Notes: generated by a model not told the origin, from the sequence alone. Shown: positions 1 through 7,010, numbered from the stretch's first letter. The stretch is 12,462 bases of DNA from Candidatus Melainabacteria bacterium (GCA_003175915.1 PSRH01000270.1:1-12462); one strand, 5' to 3'. Numbers and translations: made by a program.

Positions 1-49
1 TGAAAATGATCGCGGCAATTATAGTGATTTTTTGCTTCAGCGTTTTCAT
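1..49 (-). CDS. 5' end of a further leftward gene (truncated by window edge)
   Basis: The last gene of the leftward block starts with ATG at 49-47 and is cut off at base 1 after 16 codons. The visible peptide reads MKTLKQKITIIAAIIF: a short Lys-rich head followed by a hydrophobic run. This is what a signal peptide or N-terminal membrane anchor looks like. An AGAGGG stretch lies about 10 bases upstream as a loose ribosome binding site. The gene begins 58 bases after the stop of the VirB6/TrbL-like gene, on the same strand and with no obvious hairpin terminator between them, so it is probably co-transcribed. Function cannot be told from this fragment. The basic-then-hydrophobic start suggests another envelope protein, like all its upstream neighbours. 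Confidence 0.6.
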   Translation of the reverse strand, partial: MKTLKQKITIIAAIIF

Positions 50-107
50 TTTGGTTTCGCCCTCTAAGGCTGTAAGTTTAGCAAGTGATATCATATGCAG
101 TACCGTA

Positions 108-2723
108 TTACACACGGCCCTCGTCCGACAAATTATGGTGCGGATTTGATTGGTGGGTGCCTAAATCGTTAGAGTCCCCTGTAGGTGGCGGTTCGGCCAT
201 TGCTACCGCAGTGGGCTGGACGGTTTCTGAACCGGTGGGGTTGAGACGGTCTGAAACACCTGTACTTCCCGATTCTCCCGAAAGCGGGGGTGCCTCAAAA
301 GCGTATTGATTTCCTTGATTGACGTCGGCAACCGGCATAACCGACTCTCTGCCGTTGCCGCCTTCGTTCAACTCAGTTGCTTCTGAATTACCTTCGCCGG
401 TAGGACCCATGGCAACAGTTAAGCCGCCATTTGTCGGGTTTATCGGATTGGAATCTTCAAGAGCGACAACCTCATGATCATCATTTATCTCTCCCGGTGG
501 CAGATCAAGGTCGCTGCCGGTAAGGGAAGCAACGCGCTCGCCGCGCTCGCGGGTCGGACCCTGACCGGGATTGGCATCAGTCGGCAAAGGCTCTTCGTCA
601 ACTTCGTCGACGGCTTCAAGCGGGGGAGCCTCGGCCGAGACGAGCATCTCCGGATTCTCTCTGCCTCCGGAACGATGATGATCACGCCCTGGCATTTCGT
701 GGTGAGTATCGGGCTGGTGATGATCGCCCTCTGCTCCGGCAGCCATCGGGCCTGCAGCGCTCTCATCTCCGCCGCCACCACCATCGCCACCGCCGCCACC
801 ACCCATCATCTGCTGACCAAGTTGAGTGGCTGCCTGATAGGCCTGAGCGGGATCGAAATTCCAGGGATTCATGGGCACATAGAACATCAGCCCGAGCAAG
901 CAAGTAAATACAGCGACTTCCCACTGCAAGTCAAACTGTCCACCCTTTTCGCTGACGTAAATCAATCTCTGGGTCATAATCGCCAGGATCACCATCCAAT
1001 AGAAGCGCCACAATGCCAACATGATTACGGCATTGGCCCAGTTGCCGAAGACCGTTCGGAAGAGGCGGCCCTGCACAGTCGGCCAGGCAAAGAAGGCGGC
1101 CGAAAGCGGTCCGAGTAGGTAGAGGTAACACATATAAACGAGCTGGAAAGCAGTCAAAACGATGATTGCCAGCGAGAAAATATCCATCGCCCCGTTGAAC
1201 ATCGTTTGCAGGGAGTTGCTGCCCCAGGATAGGCGCTCGTCGGAAGCGTCGGCCTCTTCCTGGAGGGCCTCTTCGCCATCGCCCGGTTGCGTGTCGCCGG
1301 TTTGCTGATTGCCCAACACACCCAGGGCGGCTTGGGTAAGGGCGCTCCAGTTACCACTGGAGGCCAGGCCAGCCCAGTTAGTCCCTCCGGCGGAGGCAGC
1401 ACTGGCCCCACCGCTACCACCACTACCGCCAGAGGAATTACTGGCTGCCTGAGGTGGTAAGACGGTGTTGTCGAAATTGTGCGGGTTGTAACTCAATTTC
1501 TGGCCCCATTCAGTGATTGCCTGGAGATCAACCCAATTGCTTACCTCATAAGCCATCGAATTTCCCACGTCAATGGAATAGCTGACGATTAGCTGCGTGC
1601 ACGGAATAAGGAAGATGGCAACAATCGAACGTAGTATGCCTTCAAAAGGGCTGGAAGCATCATCGGCTCTGAGATTGAAACCGGCGGTTACCTGCGCTTT
1701 CACTTGAGTGATGACGGCGCCTGGTAACAAGAAAAGAATGGCCAGGGGAACAAACACCCACTTATACATCTGCTGAACCATCCAGACAGCCTGGGGAATG
1801 GTTTTGTTCTCGTTGCTGCCGCTAGTTGGAACACCAGAGGCTTCATTGGCTATATTGATCAGGGCCCCAGCACCACCACCACCACCGCCACCGGAACCAC
1901 CACCCACGCCACCACCACCGCCAGTTGACGTACCAGACATGACCGTTTGCATAGCGCTACCGTAGGCGTCCTGCGCCCCTTTAGCGATGGCATTGCTGGC
2001 CGCTATACTGGCTTCCTGCACAAAGGCGGAAGTTAAATAGTTCCAGCGATTGGGATCCCAGAACATTTCGGTAGCGAAGTTGTTGAAGATTGTGTTATAA
2101 AGCTGCACTTCCCCGGCGGTGACCGGCAAGTACTCAAATTGCGGAAGGTTATCTTTAATTATCCTGTCCGCCTTGGTCGGCAGGGGCACATCGGCAAATG
2201 TCTGCGGTTGAAAATAAGGCTTGCCATTGCGTACCTCTACTCTGGTCTGAACATGCCAGTTCTCTCCGTCAGCCTGCTTGGTCCAGCGGTTACCACCACC
2301 TGAGCCACCACCGGAACTGCCGCCACCGGAGCTACCGCCACCGGCAGCCGCCGCACCAGCCCCACCGCCGCCGTTGCCGCCATTAGTGGGGGCGTTGTTA
2401 GCATTGATCGGGGCTCGTTCATCGAGTTCCTGTCTCTTCTTGATCCAGTTGGCCATATAGCCGTAGTAATACTCGACGTTGCTGGGCTTGCGTAGGTCCT
2501 TTGGCTGCTGGTTGATTTGGGAGCCGGACTTGAGCGCGCTGACCTGACCGGCCAGGGCACTGGCCTGACTGGATAAGGCAAGAAGCGCGATGAGGAGCAA
2601 AGCATGAAGGCGAAAGCCTTGCCGGCTGAAGACGGCAAGACGACGAATTTCAGCTGTGAGCAGCATTCTCTCGTCGTGCTTATTGGTTATTGCCTGGCAG
2701 ATTTGCTTGAACAACTTCCTCAC
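108..2723 (-). CDS. Gly-rich polytopic membrane protein, VirB6/TrbL-like
   Basis: A large integral membrane protein (871 aa from the chosen start), probably an inner-membrane component of an export or envelope complex. The sequence shows a signal-like hydrophobic stretch near residues 40-57, a Gly/Ala/Ser linker (115-144), a second Gly run (268-284), and about five membrane helices (roughly 322-340, 363-383, 513-535, 563-585, 601-617). A loop with LGP at 537-539 and basic residues lies between helices 3 and 4. The helix spacing, this LGP loop and the following GNW segment resemble VirB6/TrbL proteins of type IV secretion systems. The positive-inside rule would place the long C-terminal tail (about 620-871) in the cytoplasm. 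The tail is acidic, Gly-rich and contains three HH pairs (668-683). Start choice: GTG at 2723 overlaps the upstream TGA (GTGA) just after GAGGAGG, although the spacing is only 2 bases. TTG 2714, ATG 2666 and GTG 2786 are alternatives. It could also be an unrelated polytopic protein; the family call is inference. Confidence 0.85.
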   Translation of the reverse strand: MRKLFKQICQAITNKHDERMLLTAEIRRLAVFSRQGFRLHALLLIALLALSSQASALAGQVSALKSGSQINQQPKDLRKPSNVEYYYGYMANWIKKRQELDERAPINANNAPTNGGNGGGGAGAAAAGGGSSGGGSSGGGSGGGNRWTKQADGENWHVQTRVEVRNGKPYFQPQTFADVPLPTKADRIIKDNLPQFEYLPVTAGEVQLYNTIFNNFATEMFWDPNRWNYLTSAFVQEASIAASNAIAKGAQDAYGSAMQTVMSGTSTGGGGGVGGGSGGGGGGGAGALINIANEASGVPTSGSNENKTIPQAVWMVQQMYKWVFVPLAILFLLPGAVITQVKAQVTAGFNLRADDASSPFEGILRSIVAIFLIPCTQLIVSYSIDVGNSMAYEVSNWVDLQAITEWGQKLSYNPHNFDNTVLPPQAASNSSGGSGGSGGASAASAGGTNWAGLASSGNWSALTQAALGVLGNQQTGDTQPGDGEEALQEEADASDERLSWGSNSLQTMFNGAMDIFSLAIIVLTAFQLVYMCYLYLLGPLSAAFFAWPTVQGRLFRTVFGNWANAVIMLALWRFYWMVILAIMTQRLIYVSEKGGQFDLQWEVAVFTCLLGLMFYVPMNPWNFDPAQAYQAATQLGQQMMGGGGGGDGGGGGDESAAGPMAAGAEGDHHQPDTHHEMPGRDHHRSGGRENPEMLVSAEAPPLEAVDEVDEEPLPTDANPGQGPTRERGERVASLTGSDLDLPPGEINDDHEVVALEDSNPINPTNGGLTVAMGPTGEGNSEATELNEGGNGRESVMPVADVNQGNQYAFEAPPLSGESGSTGVSDRLNPTGSETVQPTAVAMAEPPPTGDSNDLGTHQSNPHHNLSDEGRV
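768..803 (-). repeat. GGN low-complexity tract (poly-Gly)
   Basis: In-frame run of GGN codons, interrupted by one Asp codon, encoding the poly-Gly segment just after the last membrane helix of the VirB6/TrbL-like protein. Poly-Gly tails after the membrane domain are also common in TrbL proteins. Such codon repeats can expand or contract by slippage. Confidence 0.7.
1872..1922 (-). repeat. GGN low-complexity tract (poly-Gly linker)
   Basis: Seventeen-residue Gly run with one Val and one Ser, immediately before the first predicted transmembrane helix pair of the VirB6/TrbL-like protein. It reads as a flexible linker between an N-terminal soluble part and the membrane domain. Confidence 0.7.
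2292..2381 (-). repeat. Gly/Ala/Ser codon-repeat tract
   Basis: Thirty-residue Gly-rich tract (Gly, with Ala and paired Ser) near the N-terminus of the VirB6/TrbL-like protein. It separates the signal region and a short Tyr/Lys-rich segment from a soluble domain. On the + strand it appears as repeated CCACC/GCCGCC units. It is protein low complexity, not a CRISPR or mobile repeat. Confidence 0.7.
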
Positions 2724-4654
2724 GGCCTCCTCATCTGAATTGCTTTTCCATGTTCGGATAAACAAACGGTGAGCTTGTCGCTCCACGGGCGTCCAAAAAT
2801 AGTTATCGTTCCTTTCACTTCCTCGTTCGGTGGCACCATCGTTGCATCGAAATCGGCTCGTGCTGTCGCTTCCGACAAACGGCGGCTGCCCTCAGCCACG
2901 GAAATAAGATCCGGACTGAAATTGAAAGCGTCGGCACCAGCATTCTTAATGGCCACAGACAAGACGGATTTGCGCGGGCTGACATTTACTCCCTTGAGCA
3001 TGAAGCTGACATTGGTGTTTTCGGAAAGATGAGGCGACGGGCTGTAACTCTCCGAGGCTTCATTGCCGGACTTCAGCTCTTGCTTGGGCTCTTCCTTCGG
3101 CGCCGGGGTCAAATCCGGCATATTGTCGGCTTCCACGACCCTGATTTTGCTCTTGTTAGCTAATTTATCCTTCTTCTTAAGTTTGGCTTTCCCGGCTGAT
3201 TCTGGAGTGTCGAAATCGTTTGAGGCCGTTTCGCTCTGCTGATTGCCCAGGTCAGAATCGGTTTCGCTGGCCTGCCCCGCTCCACCCTTTGTTTCCGGCT
3301 TGGCGTGCCCGAGCTTAAAGAACGAACCTAGGGGATTGAAGACGCTACCAAACATGGCAACCTTGCCCGAATTGCCTTTGCCGCTGCGGGCTTCCGCTAC
3401 CATTAAGGAATCCAGGCTGGGCGTCACGCCGGCGACTTTGCCGATGACGGCCCGGGCGGCGCAAGGCGAACTGGCCTGAGCCAATTCTATTTGAGCGGCA
3501 TGCATGTCTTCCTTGGCCCCTTCCATATCGTTCTGGGCTTGCGAGAGATCGGCTGTTGCCCGTTGCTTCTCGGCATCTGAGTCGGCCAGCTCTACTTCTT
3601 GCTTGCGGGCAGCCACCGTCTGTTGGGCAAAGCAATACTTGTTATACGTATAGAGAAAACGATAGTAGCTCTGCAAGAGCTCCGTTTCCACCCTTCTTAC
3701 CGCCGGGGCAATGTGCTTGTCGATGCCACCAGATTTGAAGATCGCATCAATCTGCCGGCCGGAGACATTAAAGTTGCCCCTGCTTGATTCAGAGGGCATG
3801 CCTACCTGGATCCGGTTTAACTGAGCGGCGACTTTGGCATCGCCAGCCAGCCCTCCTAAATAAGACGACTGAGCGATGGCACCTTTCCAGAGTACCCTTA
3901 AGTCATCACGTTGCTGAAACTGAGAGTGAGCCTTCATGCCGCTGGGAGTAATCGGATTGAAGGTGGCTTGCTTTCTGGCTGGTTCTCCGTCATCGGAGCC
4001 AGAAGCGGAATGACCGTTGCCAAATAAGCCTGCCGGTCTCTGTTGCGGTACCGCGCTTGGTGGTTGCACGGGAATGCCGTAAGGATTGAAGTAAGGATTG
4101 GCGTAAGGGTTGTAGGCCGTTTCCCCCATCGCTCCCGAATAGGTCTGGGCCGTCGTCGTCAATGAAATTGGCAAAGCGCCCGGTGGCGGGACCAATCCTC
4201 CAGCTAGAGCACCCTGAGGCGGTGGCGGCACGCCGCCCGCGTAATAGCTGGCACCGTAGCTAGCTATGGCCGCATTGTCCTGGCCGCTCTTTGCCCCTAC
4301 TGTTTCGACCACAGCACCTTCTTCGTTGGCGACGGCGGCACTGTTGGATGGCACTTGCTCGGCTGGCGGGGCAATCGGGTCGGTAGATACACTCGGTAGA
4401 ACGCGCCCCAAACTATTCATGCTGAAGTCTTGAGGAGTGGCCTGCTGGTTAGCCCTTTGCTGGGCTTCAGCACGCATCCTTTCTTCTTGGGTAAGCCGCT
4501 GCACTAGAGCCGGATCGGCACCCGGCCTCATCGCCGCTAGAATGCCACTGTGGCCTGCCTCACCATTAGCAACGTTGTCATCTGAATGCAAGCCGCAGCC
4601 CGTCATAAGCACGGCGGCTATCGGGACTACAATTCGTACATTGACTCTCGGCAT
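2720..4654 (-). CDS. Probable lipoprotein with coiled coil and C-terminal beta-sandwich-like domain
   Basis: A 644 aa exported protein. Residues 1-20 form a lipoprotein-type signal ending LMTGC, with Cys20 as the candidate lipidated residue; Met at -3 makes the lipobox imperfect. Then come a Gln/Glu/Arg-rich stretch (50-72) and a long Pro/Gly/Tyr-rich disordered region with three NPY units four residues apart (182-192). A compact region (about 240-310) precedes a long helical, probably coiled-coil, segment (317-398). A Lys/Asp/Glu-rich disordered linker (450-545) leads to a C-terminal domain (about 546-640) with alternating beta strands, of the kind seen in DUF4352-like or other Ig-like folds. 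AGAGG lies 9 bases before the ATG. The gene follows the small secreted protein by 39 bases and overlaps the next gene by GTGA. In a VirB6-containing complex it could act as an outer-membrane-attached partner (a VirB7/VirB9-type role), but no homology is shown. Confidence 0.85.
   Translation of the reverse strand: MPRVNVRIVVPIAAVLMTGCGLHSDDNVANGEAGHSGILAAMRPGADPALVQRLTQEERMRAEAQQRANQQATPQDFSMNSLGRVLPSVSTDPIAPPAEQVPSNSAAVANEEGAVVETVGAKSGQDNAAIASYGASYYAGGVPPPPQGALAGGLVPPPGALPISLTTTAQTYSGAMGETAYNPYANPYFNPYGIPVQPPSAVPQQRPAGLFGNGHSASGSDDGEPARKQATFNPITPSGMKAHSQFQQRDDLRVLWKGAIAQSSYLGGLAGDAKVAAQLNRIQVGMPSESSRGNFNVSGRQIDAIFKSGGIDKHIAPAVRRVETELLQSYYRFLYTYNKYCFAQQTVAARKQEVELADSDAEKQRATADLSQAQNDMEGAKEDMHAAQIELAQASSPCAARAVIGKVAGVTPSLDSLMVAEARSGKGNSGKVAMFGSVFNPLGSFFKLGHAKPETKGGAGQASETDSDLGNQQSETASNDFDTPESAGKAKLKKKDKLANKSKIRVVEADNMPDLTPAPKEEPKQELKSGNEASESYSPSPHLSENTNVSFMLKGVNVSPRKSVLSVAIKNAGADAFNFSPDLISVAEGSRRLSEATARADFDATMVPPNEEVKGTITIFGRPWSDKLTVCLSEHGKAIQMRRP
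2726..2732 (-). promoter_or_regulatory. Ribosome binding site GAGGAGG inside the end of the lipoprotein gene
   Basis: A near-perfect anti-SD complement (GAGGAGG, minus strand) sits 2 bases before GTG 2723 and 11 bases before TTG 2714. It favours a start for the membrane protein at one of these codons rather than at GTG 2786, 54 bases upstream of this site, or at ATG 2666. The GTGA stop/start overlap with the lipoprotein gene suggests translational coupling. Confidence 0.5.
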
Positions 4655-4693
4655 CCTATCTCGCCTCTTTTTTCTGAAAGCAAGTGGCTGATT

Positions 4694-5389
4694 TTATTTG
4701 CGCAACAGCGAACCGCGCACGAAAGTTTCCGTGCGGTTGGCGCTGCCGCCGTAGTCTGGCCCGATACCGGTGCCAGAGCCGCCACCATAACTGGCAACAG
4801 CAGGTCCGGCTGTGTTGCCCATCGTTCTGGGCGCTGGTGCCGACATGCCGCGCGCCGGTCCGGCAGACTGTGCTACTGGTACTGGCTTCTTACTGGCCAT
4901 CAGTTTACCGATGACATTTTGAGTGCTACCGTTAGGCAACAAGCCCCTCGGTCCCATACCACGGGCGGGGATATTGCTGCCACCAAAACCGGATTTGGGC
5001 AAGGTGCCCAGATTCGGTATGCTCGATGGATTGCTACGATAGCCGGGGCCGCTGCCTCCTGGTAAAGGCATTCCGCCGGCAGGGATACTGGGAGAACCGC
5101 CCCCTAAGGGGCCGAGCGCGCCTTCACCGTGTCCACCGCCCGGACCGGCTGAAGGTCCAGGAGGTAAGGCAATTTGACCGGGATTTTGCGGCGCTTCGCG
5201 AAAGTCGCGAATAATTGGGGAATCATCAACGATCTGAAACTCTCTGGGAGCTGTGTGCCAGGTCGTGTGTTCGATTGATTTTTTATTGATCATAGGGCCG
5301 TTTTGGGCATTGACTTTGCCAGCGATGAAACCGCTTACGGCAAAAGCCAGGGCCGTCCCTAATACCGTTATATTGATTAACCTTTTCAT
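4694..5389 (-). CDS. Secreted Gly/Pro-rich protein, function unknown
   Basis: A 231 aa protein with a clear Sec signal peptide: MKRLIN head, hydrophobic core at residues 8-22, probable cleavage after VNAQ (about residue 29). A short mature segment with charged and aromatic residues (about 40-70, containing PREFQIVDDSP) is the only part likely to fold. The remainder is Gly, Pro, Ser and Asn rich and probably disordered, ending in a basic RK. There are no cysteines in the mature chain. The ATG has an AGAGGA site 8 bases upstream. It lies between the 331 aa secreted protein and the lipoprotein gene, all on the same strand with short gaps, so it is likely one operon. I do not recognise a family. 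The composition would suit a flexible spacer or surface-exposed protein of the same complex. Confidence 0.8.
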   Translation of the reverse strand: MKRLINITVLGTALAFAVSGFIAGKVNAQNGPMINKKSIEHTTWHTAPREFQIVDDSPIIRDFREAPQNPGQIALPPGPSAGPGGGHGEGALGPLGGGSPSIPAGGMPLPGGSGPGYRSNPSSIPNLGTLPKSGFGGSNIPARGMGPRGLLPNGSTQNVIGKLMASKKPVPVAQSAGPARGMSAPAPRTMGNTAGPAVASYGGGSGTGIGPDYGGSANRTETFVRGSLLRK

Positions 5390-5481
5390 TGATTGAGTCC
5401 TCTACCCCGTTTACCAACTCATTTGGATTTGATTGTTGAGAATGGGCTACTTTCCTTGTTTACGGCCCTAAGACTGGTTGT

Positions 5482-6477
5482 TTAGTGCATGCGCATCATG
5501 CCGCCACCGCTGTAAATCAACGGTGTCGTCACCCGGTACATGACCTGGCGAGCGCTGCGCCCTAAATTGCGACCGAAACGACTGCCCCTGCCGTTTTTTG
5601 TGCTGGGGTTCTGGGCGTTATAGTCGTCGTCGGGAAGCGAAAGATCTTGTGAATTGATTTCCTCTGTAGTGGCCTGATTGACCACAACAGTAGTTGGCAC
5701 CTCTGGGCGCTGCAGGCCATCGCGTCTTGGATCAAGCCCAGGCTCTCTTGATGGCCTGGCTTGCTTGGCGGCGCTGCCGCCGCCGCCGCTATTCCCGGTA
5801 TTGCTGCCGTAGTACTCAGGTGTGGTGCACTTGTAGTAGCCGTGGGTGCCTCCGGCATTGCCTCCACCACCACCGCCTCCACTATAGCCTCCACCATTGC
5901 CTCCACCATTGTCACCAGATGATGACGAAGAGGAGTCACCGGAAGATGGATGGGGATTCTGCTTGATGCAGGCACCGGGCATATAGTGGTTGTAATGCTC
6001 GTGCACACCCTGTAACTTACGGCTGAAGCCACCATTGTCGTTGCTATCGCTAGCGCCACCGCCGCGGTTGGCTGCTCCGCTGACAGAGCGCGCCCAGGCA
6101 GTAGCGACCGGTAGATCGGGCCGGTCGGGTAATGGGGGAAAGCCAGCAGTTCTAATCGGCTCATCGGCCACAATCGGCTGCACCGATATATCAGGCAGTT
6201 GCGGAGGTGGCGTCGGCACCCAGGCCGGCCGGGCCGGCGCTCCGCCAGCAAAGCCTCCGCCTGCGCCTCCACTCGGCATAAAGATACGCGGTTGAGGCGG
6301 CGGCGCATGCCTTTCTCGTTGCGCCTTTTCTTCATACTGGTTGTCGCCCGGCTGATGGACGAACTTACCAAAGTTAGTGTTGGGCAAACCTTGCGCCTGG
6401 CAGCTCGGCATATATTGAACGGATAAGCCAAGAGCCAGAACCGGCACAAATAAAAATTTAGGCAGCACTATATCCAC
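5482..6477 (-). CDS. Secreted Pro/Gly/Ser-rich protein with two mature cysteines
   Basis: First gene of the leftward block, 331 aa. A hydrophobic signal segment covers residues 3-20, with cleavage likely near CQAQ (about 26-30). The mature chain is Pro-rich (58-95), then has a His/Tyr-rich segment with Cys170, a Ser run (182-187) and a Gly run (188-210), then a YYKCTTPEYYG segment with Cys217, and a basic C-terminus (about 296-331, several Arg). The two cysteine segments flank the low-complexity tract and could form a disulfide after export. I chose GTG 6477 because AAAGGGGG lies 6 bases upstream of it; a TTG at 6483 is in the same frame but abuts the purine run. A strong -35-like TTGACA lies about 190 bases upstream. 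No family is recognised. Confidence 0.8.
   Translation of the reverse strand: MDIVLPKFLFVPVLALGLSVQYMPSCQAQGLPNTNFGKFVHQPGDNQYEEKAQRERHAPPPQPRIFMPSGGAGGGFAGGAPARPAWVPTPPPQLPDISVQPIVADEPIRTAGFPPLPDRPDLPVATAWARSVSGAANRGGGASDSNDNGGFSRKLQGVHEHYNHYMPGACIKQNPHPSSGDSSSSSSGDNGGGNGGGYSGGGGGGGNAGGTHGYYKCTTPEYYGSNTGNSGGGGSAAKQARPSREPGLDPRRDGLQRPEVPTTVVVNQATTEEINSQDLSLPDDDYNAQNPSTKNGRGSRFGRNLGRSARQVMYRVTTPLIYSGGGMMRMH
5848..5943 (-). repeat. Ser/Gly codon-repeat tract
   Basis: Low-complexity coding repeat: a Ser run followed by about 20 residues of almost pure Gly with Asn and Tyr, within the 331 aa secreted protein. It lies between the two Cys-containing segments, so it probably acts as a flexible linker. 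Confidence 0.65.
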
Positions 6478-6483
6478 AGGCAA

Positions 6484-6491
6484 CCCCCTTT
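6484..6491 (-). promoter_or_regulatory. Ribosome binding site AAAGGGGG for the 331 aa secreted protein
   Basis: Purine-rich site on the minus strand, 6 bases before GTG 6477. This spacing is the reason for preferring GTG 6477 over TTG 6483, which would directly touch the site. Confidence 0.5.
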
Positions 6492-6641
6492 GCGAGATTT
6501 TCTGTCAGGTTGAGCATTCGCCGGAGAACTAGTAAGAAACGCCAAAAATTACGGGGACGAATCGCTCGGATTCACTACAACTAATTAGAAGCTGATTATC
6601 TCCCTGGGGAAATTCCCAATTCAGCCGTAACAAGGTGATTA

Positions 6642-6671
6642 ATTGTTAATTGTTCTAGTGGTCATTGTCAA
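6642..6671 (-). promoter_or_regulatory. Candidate sigma70-type promoter for the leftward block
   Basis: On the minus strand a perfect -35 hexamer TTGACA (6671-6666) is followed after 18 bases by AACAAT (6647-6642), matching four of six -10 positions. It points towards the 331 aa secreted protein gene and would leave a leader of about 160 bases. The -10 is weak, so this is a candidate only. Confidence 0.35.
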
Positions 6672-6699
6672 TATAAACATCAGATTCTGGCTGGTTTTT

Positions 6700-6728
6700 G
6701 TTAGCTAGCTTACAGTCTTAAGGCTAAC
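6700..6728. repeat. Imperfect inverted repeat GTTAGC...GCTAAC
   Basis: Arms GTTAGC (6700-6705) and GCTAAC (6723-6728), with a further inner CTT/AAG match and a three-base bulge. The stem is AT-rich with no T-run behind it, so an operator-like site or chance fits better than a terminator. It lies just upstream (relative to the leftward transcript) of the TTGACA element. Confidence 0.3.
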
Positions 6729-6772
6729 TTATGTAGAGAATTAAGATTAACGCCGATGCGACGACGCCGGAT

Positions 6773-6795
6773 CATATGCGACAGACATACATATG
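6773..6795. repeat. Paired CATATG palindromes
   Basis: Two identical CATATG hexamers (6773-6778 and 6790-6795) start 17 bases apart, with CGACAGACATA between them. The spacing is not far from two turns of B-DNA, so a dimeric regulator could contact both, but a short AT-rich palindrome can recur by chance. Confidence 0.2.
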
Positions 6796-6970
6796 ACAAT
6801 CTGGCTCCAAAAAGAGGGGGAAGCAAATAGCTTTGTTGCGCTATCCATGTGGCTTTTCATCGACTGGTCGCCAAATTGCCTGAGGCACTTGGCCCGGATC
6901 CGCTTGGATACACGATTTTCGCCGCTCTTGCTTCTTGAACGCTTAGCCTTAAGCCTTTTGTTTTAGCCTT

Positions 6971-6983
6971 TAGAATGTATAGT
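6971..6983 (+). promoter_or_regulatory. Candidate -10 elements for the TPR operon
   Basis: TAGAAT (6971-6976) and TATAGT (6978-6983) both resemble a -10 hexamer and lie 28-40 bases before the preferred TTG 7011 start. No good -35 is found at the usual distance. They make sense only if translation begins at 7011, not at ATG 6975. Confidence 0.25.
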
Positions 6984-6996
6984 GCACCGACATCGC

Positions 6997-7002
6997 AAGG
7001 AG
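6997..7002 (+). promoter_or_regulatory. Ribosome binding site AAGGAG that sets the TTG start
   Basis: AAGGAG ends 8 bases before TTG 7011, ideal spacing. The alternative ATG 6975 lies upstream of this site and has no ribosome binding site of its own, only a T-rich stretch before it. Confidence 0.7.
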
Positions 7003-7010
7003 ACTGGAGA

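Larger units (their letters stand above)
6492..6996. other. Divergent intergenic region (about 500 bp)
   Basis: Non-coding stretch separating the two divergent blocks. It is visibly more AT-rich than the flanking genes, especially 6580-6750. It holds a leftward promoter candidate with a perfect TTGACA, an imperfect inverted repeat (6700-6728), a near-palindrome GGGAAATTCCC (6608-6618), tandem TTAATTG units (6639-6652), two CATATG palindromes (6773-6795), and -10-like hexamers TAGAAT (6971-6976) and TATAGT (6978-6983) shortly before the TPR gene start. This is where both transcripts must begin, so shared regulation is plausible. A 57-codon open frame at 6793-6966 (+) has no convincing ribosome binding site. 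Confidence 0.6.

Noticed and set aside
474..1118. 214-codon open frame on the + strand
   Set aside because: It lies wholly antisense within the VirB6/TrbL-like gene, which has the stronger signals (signal peptide, membrane helices, operon position). The GC-rich repeats keep antisense frames open.
1860..2390. CRISPR-like or microsatellite repeats (CCACC/GCCGCC units)
   Set aside because: The units are in-frame Gly codons without regular spacers, explained by protein low complexity.
5562..6449. 295-codon open frame on the - strand overlapping the 331 aa secreted protein
   Set aside because: Alternative frame of the same low-complexity DNA. It reads as strings of Thr/Ala/Met/Ile from shifted GGN/CCN repeats, has no signal peptide or ribosome binding site, and the other frame gives a coherent exported protein.
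6700..6728. Rho-independent terminator
   Set aside because: The stem is AT-rich and bulged and lacks a trailing T-run on either strand. No gene ends nearby.
6793..6966. 57-codon open frame (+) in the divergent intergenic region
   Set aside because: It begins at an ATG within a CATATG palindrome without a ribosome binding site, and a 57-codon run is not rare by chance. Conservation in relatives would be needed to revive it.
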